NCBI GenBank assembly: GCA_023460055.1
Contig: JAEWRJ010000046.1
Span: 3,338-67,337, forward strand
Source: Bacillota bacterium
Lineage (GTDB): Bacteria > Bacillota > Clostridia > Christensenellales > Aristaeellaceae
Direction of reading: 5' to 3'
DNA: 64,000 nucleotides
Positions within the stretch are counted from its first letter, which is position 1, and every line of letters begins with the position of its first letter. A program made the translations under genes and the position numbers. This document shows positions 52,701 through 60,475 of this stretch, piece by piece. Below the pieces are notes generated by a model. It ran no database searches, was not told the DNA's origin, and worked only from the letters and a program-made list of their open reading frames with translations.

Positions 52701-52904
52701 ATGCGGGCATTTTTTGATAACTGCGGTGAGGATGAGGCTTTGGCAATTGCCATTGATCGAGCAGTACGCAGAAGCAAACAGGCTGATTTCCGGCACAATA
52801 TATTTAAGGTCAGGGGCATCAAGGCAGCTTTGTTTGAGGTGCTGGGTAATGAAGAAGAAGTCGAACGCGTTTTCACTATTGTTGTGGAGCAGGAAGAGTA
52901 TTAA
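49719..52904 (+). CDS. hsdR: Type I restriction endonuclease subunit
   Basis: A 1061-residue restriction and translocation subunit. The nuclease motif is visible as RRPDIVVYVNGIALAVIELK (PD...ExK, about residues 165-185). The helicase has Walker A TQGSGKT (about 326), the DEAD-type box VFVDECHRTQSG, FIGFTGTP, and motif VI AICRVNRLDG. The C-terminus is helical and contacts the methylase. The start at 49719 is preferred over an ATG nine bases earlier, because AAGGAG is ten bases before it and only a base or two before the other. Confidence 0.95.
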   Translation: MPNINEAERIAQRRVLNMFCPQHNRHGVQTSFESILADESAPNYGRQAMASLDYAYYGSLHGQVNTNIMDERLTAWLTSPKGGGHSRAIADKAVSELTKAAGNLQQGLYKANQTVYSLLKYGAKVHENPGEPDKTVYFINWGCSLNNDFAVAEEVTINSGSERRPDIVVYVNGIALAVIELKKSTVSVSQGIRQNLSNQSEQFNKPFFTTIQFVMAGNTAEGLRYGTIETPEKYYLEWKNDLVNTAAQPQDETSLDILEKCKSLPDKLDRQLYSMFHKRRFLDLIHNFIVFDKGIKKVCRHNQFFGIKKAQVKLGRRQGGIIWHTQGSGKTLTMVWLSKWILAGNPQSRVLIITDRDELDEQMEKVYLGVDEQVYRTRSCDDLVKRLDATEKRLICSLIHKFGIRSNTEYTEAQAKKSAEQFIRELKDALPSGFQAKGDFFVFVDECHRTQSGLLHEAMKEILPNAIFIGFTGTPLLVKDKKKSIEVFSPGYIHTYKYDEAVADGVVLDLRYEARDIEQVITNQAKIDQYFDVKTRGLNDAAKAKLKSKWGNMQTVYSSLKRLEVIAEDVIADFDIKNRLADGNGNAMLVAESIYSACKYYEVFQSRGFRQCAIVTSFLPLAGNLRTEAEDAEEFKKYEVYTQMLNGQSAEDFEAEAKRKFIEEPAQMKLLIVVDKLLTGFDAPPCTYLYIDKSMRDHGLFQAICRVNRLDGEEKDFGYIVDYKQLFGDLANALNKYTSGAFEGYAAEDIEGLIKNRLDEAKKYLDTTLEELEDLCGGVPAPRSEIDYIHYFCGADGVGGIDDESCSRSREKLYKLVNRLIRAYTEIKGEMAEAGYSSAEQAEIDAKVVFYAALKETISHASGDFIDLKSYEADMRRLIDTYIKAEDSRKLGAFDNFTLLDFIIAKGEQLGGSSKEAAAEAIENNIRKKIVEKILVNPKYYEKMSVILDELIKARREGAIAYEKMLEQYIEQVNNVMHPEDNPRYPQSIRHSAAMRAFFDNCGEDEALAIAIDRAVRRSKQADFRHNIFKVRGIKAALFEVLGNEEEVERVFTIVVEQEEY

Positions 52905-52907
52905 GCG

Positions 52908-53603
52908 ATGCTGATCATATCGGGCATACCCATAGAGGTATGCAAAAAGAGTATTAAGAATATGCACCTCTATGTCAAGCCGCCAAACGGCTTTGTTACG
53001 GTATCCGTTCCGCTTGCGATGAGCGATGAGGCGATAGAGAGGTTCGTGCGGACAAAGATAAGCTGGATTAAGAAGCAGGTTGCCAAATTCGACAACCAGC
53101 TGCGCCAGTCACAGCGGGAATATGTAACCGGCGAAGCCCTGTATGTATGGGGAAAGCAATATTATCTTCAAGTAGAATACGGCATCAGGAACTCGCTGAC
53201 GCTGTCGGGCGGCAAGGCCGTTCTGACTGTCCGCAGAGAAAGCACCGCTGCGCAACGCGAGAACTATGTCCGCGAATGGTATAGGGATCTGCTGAAGGCG
53301 GAGATCGAGCGATTGCTTCCCAAGTGGGAGAAGATAACAGGCCTGAAAGCCGCAGGCTGGCAGACCAAGTATATGACCACCCGCTGGGGGACCTGCAACA
53401 CCAAGACGGGTAAGATATGGATTAACTTGCAATTGGCAAAGAAGACAACTGAGTGCTTGGAGTATATCATCCTTCACGAGCTGATCCATTTAGTCGAGAA
53501 GAACCACAATGAGCGTTTTGTTGCGCTGATGGATCATTATATGCCGATGTGGAGGGAAATCAGGGCAAAGCTGAATGGGCAAACATTGGATTATATGGAA
53601 TGA
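52908..53603 (+). CDS. YgjP-like (DUF45/M48-type) metallopeptidase
   Basis: A 231-residue protein with the zinc motif HELIH in LHELIHLVEKNHNERF near residues 187-202 and the upstream TRWGTCNTKTGKIWINLQL block typical of the YgjP/WLM group. Such genes are often found at the end of type I restriction loci, as here, three bases after hsdR. A role in processing or turnover of restriction subunits has been suggested for this neighbourhood; it is not proven. It is likely the last gene of the operon, which a possible terminator at 53788 closes. Confidence 0.88.
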   Translation: MLIISGIPIEVCKKSIKNMHLYVKPPNGFVTVSVPLAMSDEAIERFVRTKISWIKKQVAKFDNQLRQSQREYVTGEALYVWGKQYYLQVEYGIRNSLTLSGGKAVLTVRRESTAAQRENYVREWYRDLLKAEIERLLPKWEKITGLKAAGWQTKYMTTRWGTCNTKTGKIWINLQLAKKTTECLEYIILHELIHLVEKNHNERFVALMDHYMPMWREIRAKLNGQTLDYME

Positions 53604-53660
53604 AAGCAGGTTGCTGTAAGAAACGGTTGTGAAGCAGACGGCATCACTTATAATGGCATG

Positions 53661-53712
53661 ACTAACCCTCTCCGTTCTCCTCTACACCTCCGTGCCCTCC
53701 GCAGAAACGTAC
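53661..53712. repeat. CTCCGTGCCCCTC-type dispersed repeat, copy 3
   Basis: CCCTCTCCGTTCTCCTCTAC, ACCTCCGTGCCCTCC and GCAGAAACGTA in the same order as the copies at 36991 and 38171. It lies in the 287-base gap after the metallopeptidase gene. Confidence 0.5.
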
Positions 53713-53787
53713 CCCCCGCCCCTCCCCGCCCCCTTGAGTTCCCTCACCAAACTATGTTAAGATACGGACAATCCATGGAAGGAAGGT

Positions 53788-53811
53788 CCGTGCCGATGCA
53801 CGGCTTTTATT
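53788..53811 (+). terminator. Possible terminator of the type I restriction operon
   Basis: CCGTGC-CGAT-GCACGG is followed by CTTTTATTC. The 6-bp stem is short but GC-rich. Confidence 0.5.
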
Positions 53812-53890
53812 CACGTGTCAACCGATACAAAGGCCGGGGGCATATCAGCATCAGGCCTTATGGACGGGAAACCGCTCGGGGGTAAATGAC

Positions 53891-54226
53891 ATGTCCAATA
53901 CGATCAAGATCAGCCAGTTCCTTGACGATGAGGGGAGGGTCATCCAGCTCCCCAAGAAGCAAACTGTCAAGCGCGCTGTTCTCGCCTACCTGGCGGGGAA
54001 GTTTGACCTGGATACCGATTACACGGAGAAGCAGGTCAACGCCCTCTGCAACAGCTGGCATACCTTTGGCGACCCTTGCTTTATCCGGCGTGAGCTGGTG
54101 GATAACGGATTGCTGGATCGGGAAAACGATTGTTCCCGGTACTGGCGCGTGGCAGAAGAGAACAACACCATAGAAACAAACGCCGGCGGCGATGGGGCAG
54201 AGGGCGTTGATGGAGGGTCCATATGA
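53891..54226 (+). CDS. DUF2087 protein
   Basis: A 111-residue protein. KISQFLDDEGRVIQLPKKQT, then YTEKQVNALCNSWHTFGDPC and IRRELVDNGLLDREND match the DUF2087 domain, a small winged-helix-like fold often found in or beside transcription regulators. The last ~20 residues are low-complexity Gly/Asp. Its stop overlaps the start of the aldo/keto reductase gene by four bases, so the two are coupled. A regulatory role is possible. Confidence 0.85.
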   Translation: MSNTIKISQFLDDEGRVIQLPKKQTVKRAVLAYLAGKFDLDTDYTEKQVNALCNSWHTFGDPCFIRRELVDNGLLDRENDCSRYWRVAEENNTIETNAGGDGAEGVDGGSI

Positions 54227-55401
54227 AATACCGCGGGTTTGGCAGGACGGGGATCGAAGTGAGCGAGATCGGCATGGGGCTTGAGCACCTGCTGGATAAG
54301 GACGAGCAGACCGTGATCGATACGGTCAGGGCCGCGATAGACGGCGGGGTGACCTACTTTGACTGCCATCCGGGCCACGATTATGACCAGCGGCCGGACC
54401 CGGGCCGATATCAGGGCTACCAAATGCTGGGGAAGGCCCTGGCCGGCCTGCGCGACAGGGTGACGATATCCTATATCGCGTCGTGCAATGAGCGCGGCGC
54501 CGATATCGCCCCGGTGTGCTTTGAGGGCTACCTGAGGGCGCTGGGCACCGATCATACCGATGTGTTTATCATCCAGTTCTGCGACAAGCTGAAGGAGTAT
54601 GCCGATATCACCGGCGAAAACGGCCTGCTGGCCTACGCCCAGCGGATGCGCGCCGAGGGGAAGGCGCGGTATATCGGCATCAGCACCCACAGCATGGATA
54701 TCGCGATGCGGGCGATCCACAGCGGCGCATTTGATATGCTGATGTTTCCGGTGAATCCGGCCTTTGACGTGCTGAGCGATGAACAGGAATACAATGAGGA
54801 CTATATCGGCAACCTGTGGGACAGGGCCTATGAATACAAGGCGGATGGCAATGGCCGGCTGCCGCGCAAGAGCGTGTACAGCGCCTGTGCACAGCGCGGC
54901 GTGGCCCTGGTCGCGATGAAGCCCTTCGCGGGCGGCTTTATGTTCGGCGCTGATAAGGACGCGGGCTTTACGCCGGTCAGCCTGATGGGCTACGCGCTGG
55001 CCCAGCCCGGCCTTTCAACCGTTGTGCCGGGCTGCGAAAGCCCGGACCAGATCCGCGATATCCTCAGATACCACACCTGCACAGACGAGGAGCGCGACTA
55101 CAGCGGCGCGATCGCCAAGTCGAGGTGGCGGGTCATGGGGAACTGCCTGTACTGCAACCATTGCCTGCCCTGCCCCGCCGGCATCAACATCGGCCAGGTC
55201 AATAAGCTGCAAAACAGCCTGGAGGGCGGCATGCCGGCGGATCGGCTCGGTGTGCCGGGGGCATACGCGGCGCTGCCGGTAAAGGCCTCCGCCTGCATCC
55301 GCTGCGGCATCTGCGAGACCCGCTGCCCCTTCGACGTGCCGGTGATGGCGATGATGGCGAAGGCTGAACGGGTGTTTGAGGATCACATCAATATCAGCTG
55401 A
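54223..55401 (+). CDS. Aldo/keto reductase with C-terminal 4Fe-4S ferredoxin domain
   Basis: A 392-residue enzyme. The N-terminal ~280 residues form the aldo/keto reductase barrel (KYRGFGRTGIEVSEIGMGLE, then GVTYFDCHPGHDYDQRPD where the usual catalytic Tyr motif is altered to DCHPGHDYD). The C-terminus has two cysteine clusters, CLYCNHCLPCP and CIRCGICETRCPF, for Fe-S centres. Members of this fused family are common in anaerobes and probably link oxidoreduction to ferredoxin-type electron flow; substrates are unknown. The 3' end overlaps the convergent kinase gene by 19 bases. Confidence 0.9.
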   Translation: MKYRGFGRTGIEVSEIGMGLEHLLDKDEQTVIDTVRAAIDGGVTYFDCHPGHDYDQRPDPGRYQGYQMLGKALAGLRDRVTISYIASCNERGADIAPVCFEGYLRALGTDHTDVFIIQFCDKLKEYADITGENGLLAYAQRMRAEGKARYIGISTHSMDIAMRAIHSGAFDMLMFPVNPAFDVLSDEQEYNEDYIGNLWDRAYEYKADGNGRLPRKSVYSACAQRGVALVAMKPFAGGFMFGADKDAGFTPVSLMGYALAQPGLSTVVPGCESPDQIRDILRYHTCTDEERDYSGAIAKSRWRVMGNCLYCNHCLPCPAGINIGQVNKLQNSLEGGMPADRLGVPGAYAALPVKASACIRCGICETRCPFDVPVMAMMAKAERVFEDHINIS

Positions 55402-56123
55402 CGGACCCGCTTGCTGTCATGCTCCGTCAATCTGTATACAGCGTTCGCGTAGACGGCTTTCATAAAGATATCTTCGGAGTAGCCTTCAAGGGCCAGCACG
55501 CGCTTCATATAGTTCCTTTTTAAGCCGGCTGCGTGCTCATAGATGATCACATATGTCCGGGCATAATCCCATATCGGCTTGCCGTTTTTGGCGTTGACCC
55601 AGTCAATGATCCGGATATTGTTCTGCTCATACATGATGTTCAAGGGATGATAATCCATATGGCAGAGAACGGTCTTCTCTTGAACGGTTCTCTCCACTTC
55701 CTCAACGCAGGCGCGGGCATGGGCCTTGTGTTCTTCATCAACGGGGGAAACGCTGATCTGCCGAAGCAGAAACTGATGGAGGCTTTGCAGCTGGAGGTTT
55801 TCCACGCCGTGTATCTTTTGAAACCACAGCATGAAATCATCCAGCATGGCGTCTTTTCCGGCAATGCCGAACCGCTGGAACATGGATGGACCGGTGATCA
55901 GATCCATTTTGATCGCGAGGGGAAACTCACAGGGATGGTACCTGGGAACCGGCAGGGGGGATCTGCATATCTCGTTCTGCTGCGCTATTTCATACGCGAT
56001 CCAACCCGCGGGATATCCTTCCTGAAAACACTTATACGCGTATCCATTCCAGGCGTATACGCCGGCAACCATGCCGGTGCCGATCTTTATTCTTTCTTTC
56101 AGGAAATCCTCGTACGCGCTCAT
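55383..56123 (-). CDS. Aminoglycoside phosphotransferase (APH)-family kinase
   Basis: A 246-residue protein-kinase-like phosphotransferase. The catalytic loop is CHMDYHPLNIMYEQNN and the metal-binding Asp follows in IRIIDWVNAK, with the usual DYARTYVII after it. The N-terminal lobe is short. Members phosphorylate antibiotics, choline, homoserine or sugars; none can be chosen here. It is convergent with the aldo/keto reductase gene and overlaps it by 19 bases. Confidence 0.85.
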   Translation of the reverse strand: MSAYEDFLKERIKIGTGMVAGVYAWNGYAYKCFQEGYPAGWIAYEIAQQNEICRSPLPVPRYHPCEFPLAIKMDLITGPSMFQRFGIAGKDAMLDDFMLWFQKIHGVENLQLQSLHQFLLRQISVSPVDEEHKAHARACVEEVERTVQEKTVLCHMDYHPLNIMYEQNNIRIIDWVNAKNGKPIWDYARTYVIIYEHAAGLKRNYMKRVLALEGYSEDIFMKAVYANAVYRLTEHDSKRVRQLILM

Positions 56124-56169
56124 ATGTCATCCTCACTTGCATTAAAAAAGCATTGCTAAAAGGTCAACT

Positions 56170-56249
56170 AACCACGGAATGCACGGAACACACGGAAACG
56201 AAGATTAAATCGGTTTCTTTTCTGTGCGGTCCGTGTGTTCTGTGGTTCG
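56170..56249. repeat. CCACGGAA-type inverted repeat, copy 2
   Basis: AACCACGGAATGCACGGAAC then ACACGGAAAC (56170-56199) faces TTTCTGTGCGGTCCGTGTGT then TCTGTGGTTCG (56218-56249). Same arms and layout as the copy at 37841, with the order of arms reversed. Confidence 0.65.
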
Positions 56250-56286
56250 TTTCCCTGTGTTTATTATACTGCGCTGTGCAATACCA

Positions 56287-56317
56287 AATGCTGAATGCTG
56301 AATTCTGAATGCTGAAT
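56287..56317. repeat. GCATTC-type dispersed repeat, copy 5
   Basis: AATGCTGAATGCTGAATTCT followed by GAATGCTGAAT, in the gap downstream of the ADP-ribosylglycohydrolase gene. Confidence 0.7.
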
Positions 56318-56361
56318 AAACCAGACACGGCAGCCGCGAAGCTGTGGCGCAAGCCGGCTTT

Positions 56362-57243
56362 TTACTGCCGTTTTGCCGCTCCCCTCCCCGCCAAATACGC
56401 CTCCCACCGCCGGTACGCGTCCCTCAGGGGCTGATCCAGATAGCTCAGCGCCTTTTCCCGGATATCATCGGGGATACCGTAGGCGGCTTCGGCGATGCTG
56501 CCGGTGATGGCGGCCAAGGTGTCGCTGTCCCCGCCCAGGGAGATGGCGTTTCGGATAGCGTCTTCAAAGCCTGCGCTTTCGAGGAAGGCGATGATCGCCT
56601 GGGGCACCGTCTCTTGACAGCTTTCGTTGAATTCATAGCCCGGGCGGATCTGATCCAGGGTTCGGCTGAGGTCATAGCCGTGCTCCCGCTCGATATGCGC
56701 CTTGATCTTCATCTTGTATTCATCCAGGGTATAGCGTTCGTTGTGGGGATTGCCCATGTCGTCGCCGTAGCCGCCGGTGTAGAAGCGGCACATGAAGATC
56801 GCGTCCGTCACCGCCAGCGCGCCTTTGATGCCCTCCGGGTGATTGTGCGTCACCGCGGCGGATAGTTCGGCTATTCCCCTGCCGACAGTGGGCCACAGGC
56901 CCACGCGCGCGGCGAACCCGCAATCCATCAGCCAGGCGCAGGGGGATACCCGCATCGCCGAGCCATTGCCCCAGGAGTTGTAGGGCTCGCGGTCATCGTC
57001 GCGCAGCCAGATCCCGAACCGGCCGCCGTAGCCGGCATGCGGGTACAGCCGCCCCCACTTCTTGTAGGCGTCGATAAAGTCATCCGCTTCCCCGCCGTTC
57101 ATCAAGGCCTCCGCCGCGGCGACGGTCATCACCGTGTCATCGGTGAAGACGCACTCCTCCCGGAACAGGGGGAAATCCTTTGTTTTGATGTTATTGAATT
57201 CGTAAACCGAGCCCGTGATATCGCCGATGATCGCGCCGAGCAT
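56362..57243 (-). CDS. ADP-ribosylglycohydrolase (DraG-like)
   Basis: A 293-residue enzyme of the DraG/ARH family that removes ADP-ribose from proteins or other molecules with two bound Mg ions. The metal motifs are present: GDITGSVYEF at the N-terminus, FTDDTVMT, and GGDSDTLAAI near the C-terminus. The start at 57243 gives the usual MLGAIIGD opening; a GTG nine bases earlier (57252) is possible. It lies upstream of two repeats and beside the AbiE toxin genes; a role in reversing toxin or phage ADP-ribosylation is possible but unproven. Confidence 0.93.
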   Translation of the reverse strand: MLGAIIGDITGSVYEFNNIKTKDFPLFREECVFTDDTVMTVAAAEALMNGGEADDFIDAYKKWGRLYPHAGYGGRFGIWLRDDDREPYNSWGNGSAMRVSPCAWLMDCGFAARVGLWPTVGRGIAELSAAVTHNHPEGIKGALAVTDAIFMCRFYTGGYGDDMGNPHNERYTLDEYKMKIKAHIEREHGYDLSRTLDQIRPGYEFNESCQETVPQAIIAFLESAGFEDAIRNAISLGGDSDTLAAITGSIAEAAYGIPDDIREKALSYLDQPLRDAYRRWEAYLAGRGAAKRQ

Positions 57244-57347
57244 ATTGGTCACCGCCTTTCCTGTTGTATGGCCAGTATATCAGGGTGCCGGGCGGATGGG
57301 TCGCCTGGGGGGCGACAATTGACTATGGCGGTTCATACAACTGTATT

Positions 57348-57375
57348 GTCCCGAATATTATATATTATTCGGGAC
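57348..57375. other. Inverted repeat between the ADP-ribosylglycohydrolase and AbiE genes
   Basis: GTCCCGAATA (57348-57357) and TATTCGGGAC (57366-57375) are perfect inverted arms around 8 A/T bases. On the minus strand it is downstream of abiEii and upstream of the glycohydrolase start (105 bases), so it could be an operator or a weak terminator. Confidence 0.4.
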
Positions 57376-57418
57376 AAAACGAGAATGCCAGAAGAAGTGG
57401 AGCGCGCCGGTATTTGCG

Positions 57419-58246
57419 CTAATCGATCAACAGACTCTTGAGGGTCGACATGATCTCGTCATATTCAATATTCTTCGCGTAGGCGAACTGCCCGCGATAC
57501 TTGTCCCACATCGCGCGGAGCTCTTTGCTCTGTGATATGACGGTCAGGATGCCGGTTGTATCCTCAATCTGCCGATATGTATCTCGGTGAGCTGCCGTTG
57601 CAATCAGTGCTTCCCGAAACACAGCCTTCACCAATGTCTGCGTAGTGGCAAGGATATGCACATCATAGTAATCTCTGGGACGGGTATTGAATACGCCGCG
57701 GCGGAGGATGGTTTCCACCTTCTCCGCCATAACGGTTTCTATGTTATAGGCCCAAAGCTCATAGGACTTGTCCGGCTCAAATATCTCATTGAAGGTGAAC
57801 AAGACCGCGCGCGGTGTTATGACATCGCCTGTGGAAACATCTACTGACAAGGGAGTAAGCACTGTATCATACTTCGCGTTGATTGAAACGCGATAGCCTC
57901 CGTATATGTCATCGTCCCGAATAGGCGCGATCGATACAAAAGAAAAGGTCACGTCATCTCCGCCGTCAACAGAGAAGATGGCTTCAAACGTGGATTTCAC
58001 CGCGTCAGGCGTCAGCGGATGATTTTTCAGCGTAGTGTCCAGATCCATGGTCGCCCGGTTGTCCAATCCTACAATTGCCGCAACCAGCATGCCGCCTTTG
58101 AGCACAAGTTTATCCCTGTACTCTGTTTTGGAAAGCCGCACAAGCAGGCGCTCAAACATATAGTTTTGAAGGATGACCTGCGCGGGCAGGTTCTTGTCTT
58201 TGGCTATATTGCGGATTTTTGCCTTTAAGCCCATCGCTTTGCTCAT
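57419..58246 (-). CDS. abiEii: AbiEii-type nucleotidyltransferase toxin
   Basis: A 275-residue toxin of the type IV AbiE abortive-infection system. The nucleotidyltransferase core shows LVLKGGMLV followed by the metal-binding RATMDLD (Asp-x-Asp), then AEKVETILRRGVFNTRPRDY, the conserved motif III/IV region. Such toxins transfer nucleotides to tRNA acceptor ends or similar targets, stopping growth after phage infection. Its start overlaps the antitoxin stop by four bases, as is usual for abiE pairs. Confidence 0.92.
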   Translation of the reverse strand: MSKAMGLKAKIRNIAKDKNLPAQVILQNYMFERLLVRLSKTEYRDKLVLKGGMLVAAIVGLDNRATMDLDTTLKNHPLTPDAVKSTFEAIFSVDGGDDVTFSFVSIAPIRDDDIYGGYRVSINAKYDTVLTPLSVDVSTGDVITPRAVLFTFNEIFEPDKSYELWAYNIETVMAEKVETILRRGVFNTRPRDYYDVHILATTQTLVKAVFREALIATAAHRDTYRQIEDTTGILTVISQSKELRAMWDKYRGQFAYAKNIEYDEIMSTLKSLLID

Positions 58247-58836
58247 AGAAGCACCTCCAGATATTTGCGCATAAGTCCGGCAACCCGCAGTTCAACCGCG
58301 TAAGTATTCAGCAGGTTCAGGTTCTTATCCTTGCGGGCGGCATAGGCTTTCAATGCGGCCAGCCAGGTCTCCGTCCCCATCCTATTCCGGCTTCGCACGC
58401 AGTCGCAGATGGTACGCTCCAGGTCGTAAGCGGCAACGAGATTGCCCGATGGCGTGGCGATCCTCGTTTTCCCCATGTTAAACAGTTCCGGCTTGATATA
58501 GTAGACCTTGCAAGTCTCGCGAATAAACCCGGAAGGCATTTTTCCGCTTGGCGCTGTAAGGGAATGCACAAAGGGTGTGCGGTCGGATATGCCATGCAGC
58601 CAGAGCGCTGTCTCGTGGGAGAAAATGATGTGCTCAGAACGAATATCAATGGAGAGCAGTTCATCCTGCATATCATGGGGCAAAACATACTGCCCTTGAG
58701 CCACACGCGTAATTTTTCCCCGCTTATTGAGCAGTGACAGCATGGCGCGGGAAATGCCCTTGGTCCTCGCTGTTTTTGTATCGATGATCCCCCCGGCTGA
58801 CGCGGCGATTGCGGCTAACTCATTCATGAAGTCCAA
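58243..58836 (-). CDS. abiEi: AbiEi-type antitoxin
   Basis: A protein of 197 residues. The N-terminal winged helix (ELAAIAASAGGIIDTKTART and then ISRAMLSLLNKRGKITRVAQ) binds DNA and the C-terminal part (from about residue 90) is the AbiEi_C domain. It neutralises the AbiEii toxin without direct binding and represses its own promoter. The start is best placed at TTG (58836), seven bases after AGGAGG; the ATG nine bases on (58827) is too far. A consensus promoter lies just upstream. Confidence 0.9.
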   Translation of the reverse strand: MDFMNELAAIAASAGGIIDTKTARTKGISRAMLSLLNKRGKITRVAQGQYVLPHDMQDELLSIDIRSEHIIFSHETALWLHGISDRTPFVHSLTAPSGKMPSGFIRETCKVYYIKPELFNMGKTRIATPSGNLVAAYDLERTICDCVRSRNRMGTETWLAALKAYAARKDKNLNLLNTYAVELRVAGLMRKYLEVLL

Positions 58837-58866
58837 GAAAACACCTCCTTTTGACAATTATATCAT

Positions 58867-58895
58867 ATTATATTTAATATGATGACGTTTGTCAA
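58867..58895 (-). promoter_or_regulatory. Consensus promoter of abiE with inverted repeats
   Basis: On the minus strand TTGACA (58895-58890) and TATAAT (58872-58867) are both perfect and 17 bases apart. TGTCAA and TTGACA half-sites recur nearby (58890-58895, 58913-58918, 58940-58945) and may be AbiEi binding sites. Confidence 0.8.
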
Positions 58896-58958
58896 ATAAG
58901 AATTGACATTGATAATCATATGAGTGATGAAATTATAACAAATGTCAAATTTCAATAA

Positions 58959-59912
58959 TCAGGGCGCGAGGTTCCGGGTCCTTTGCCCAATCAGCTGGAT
59001 CAAGCCCTCTTTCATGTCCTCCGGCATCAGGGATTCCCGGCACATCCCTTCAAAGCGCTGACGCATGGACAACATTTTTCCGATCATCTTCTCCGCCGTG
59101 TTCTTCATGATGCCGCATTCTCCGGCGAAAATGAGAAAATCCTTCCTGCGAAGGTTCGATTTTTTCCCGTTCATGGCGAGGGCAAATTGCTCGGTATCTT
59201 CCGGCATGATGATATTGACCGGCAGGAGATCATAGGCGGGGGAAAGAACGTACTCGCCTGGCTTTTCCTTTGTTTGAATGAGAGAAAAGTTCTTCAGGTG
59301 CATATCGGAGTTGCCCGTCAGGTATGAAAAGACGATTCGCAGGTACAGCTCGCTCATATCAAGCCCCTTGCGGGCGGAATGGCGGTCGATGATCCCCGCG
59401 CAGCGTTCATAGGACCCTCTGTACTTGTCCCGGGTGAGGCGAAGGTCAAGCTGGCAGAAATCCTCCATGGCCAGCTTGATAACGGCGCCCCCATCAAGCA
59501 CCCTGTCTACCCTCTTGGTGATATAGGCAAGGCTGCTGCCGCACTGTATCAGCGCGTGCGGGACGACGGATAGCCCGGCGGACTGCGCCATGCTCATACA
59601 TAGATGCTCGGCCTCCGGCAGCGCCTTGAATTCCTCGACCTGAGGTTTGAGTATATAGCCTGCCGGATAGTTGATCAGCGTCAGCCTGGGATGATTCTTA
59701 TCCGTGTTCAGGTGAAGGGACAGCTTTTTTTGTACACCCGGCACTGTATAGCCAAGGCTGATACTTTGGACGGCGAGAAGCGTCAGCTTGTCCTCGCTCA
59801 GGTCGATCAGAGGAAGGCTGGCTGTACCAAAGAAGCGCTTGACGCAACGCCTGTGCCATCCGGCCGGCTCTCCCTCTCCCGGGAGCGGCTTGCCGCAGCA
59901 TAAGCAATTCAT
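58959..59912 (-). CDS. hipT: HipT-type serine/threonine kinase toxin
   Basis: A 317-residue kinase of the HipA superfamily lacking the N-terminal subdomain, as in the tripartite HipBST systems. The N-terminus has a small zinc-finger-like cluster (CLCCGK and C23). The Gly-rich loop reads GYTVPGVQKKLS (54-65), the catalytic loop GNSDMHLKNFSL, and the metal-binding site YDLLPVNI. The known HipT phosphorylates tRNA synthetase (TrpS). In HipT proteins a Ser pair in the loop is autophosphorylated; here the first position is Thr56. The start MNCLCCGK at 59912 follows GGGAGG and overlaps hipS by four bases. Confidence 0.88.
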   Translation of the reverse strand: MNCLCCGKPLPGEGEPAGWHRRCVKRFFGTASLPLIDLSEDKLTLLAVQSISLGYTVPGVQKKLSLHLNTDKNHPRLTLINYPAGYILKPQVEEFKALPEAEHLCMSMAQSAGLSVVPHALIQCGSSLAYITKRVDRVLDGGAVIKLAMEDFCQLDLRLTRDKYRGSYERCAGIIDRHSARKGLDMSELYLRIVFSYLTGNSDMHLKNFSLIQTKEKPGEYVLSPAYDLLPVNIIMPEDTEQFALAMNGKKSNLRRKDFLIFAGECGIMKNTAEKMIGKMLSMRQRFEGMCRESLMPEDMKEGLIQLIGQRTRNLAP

Positions 59913-60238
59913 AGGCGGTCCTCCCTGACGCTGACGTTTCCGATGGTATCCCTGCACGCGGCAAGAAGGAGGCCGAAGCGGTCCGCCGTGTCGATTTTCC
60001 AGTTTTTGCTGACGATGTTCAGCAGCCAGCCTTCGGGGATCAAACCGTCAAAGAAGGGAAACAAGGTGCTGGACGTGTATGCCTCCGCCCTCAGGGGCAG
60101 CGTGAGGGAGACCGGGCTTGCCGGATCGCCGGCCAGGTAGTCCGTATCATAGGAAAACGAATAACCTTCATCGGTTTCGGCCAGAATACCCGCGAACGCA
60201 TCGTTCACGTACACATACGCGGTCCGGAAAGAACTCAT
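59909..60238 (-). CDS. hipS: HipS-type antitoxin (HipA N-terminal subdomain)
   Basis: A 109-residue protein equal to the N-terminal subdomain of HipA: AYVYVNDAFAGILAETDEGY, then PVSLTLPLRAEAYTSSTLFP, FFDGLIPEGW and DRFGLLLAACRDTIGNVSV. In the described HipBST system HipS, not HipB, neutralises the toxin. Overlaps of four bases with both hipB and hipT show strict coupling of the three genes. Confidence 0.88.
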   Translation of the reverse strand: MSSFRTAYVYVNDAFAGILAETDEGYSFSYDTDYLAGDPASPVSLTLPLRAEAYTSSTLFPFFDGLIPEGWLLNIVSKNWKIDTADRFGLLLAACRDTIGNVSVREDRL

Positions 60239-60441
60239 GACTCATTGTCCTTTCTGCCGGGTACGGCTTCCATGCCAAACATGGCCAGCGCGGTGTTGAC
60301 CTTGTCCATGCGGACTGTCTGCTTGCCCTGCTCCAGTTCGCGTACAAAGCGAAGCCCCAAACCGGAGCGCAGGGCAAATTCTTCCTGCGTCAGACCCGCC
60401 GCCTTTCTGCTCTCCTTGATGAAGCGTGCAATCTTGTCCAT
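60235..60441 (-). CDS. hipB: HipB-type Xre regulator
   Basis: A 68-residue helix-turn-helix protein (FIKESRKAAGLTQEEFALRS then GLGLRFVRELEQGKQTVRMD). It would repress the operon by binding the TATACCC operators directly upstream. The start at 60441 has GGAGG eight bases upstream. First gene of hipBST. Confidence 0.92.
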   Translation of the reverse strand: MDKIARFIKESRKAAGLTQEEFALRSGLGLRFVRELEQGKQTVRMDKVNTALAMFGMEAVPGRKDNES

Positions 60442-60475
60442 CGTGCAGCCTCCGCGATCATATTTGTTCTCACTT

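Noticed and set aside
20893..56317. GCATTC-type repeats as CRISPR arrays
   Set aside because: Units are 7 bases, contiguous and without spacers; no cas genes are present.
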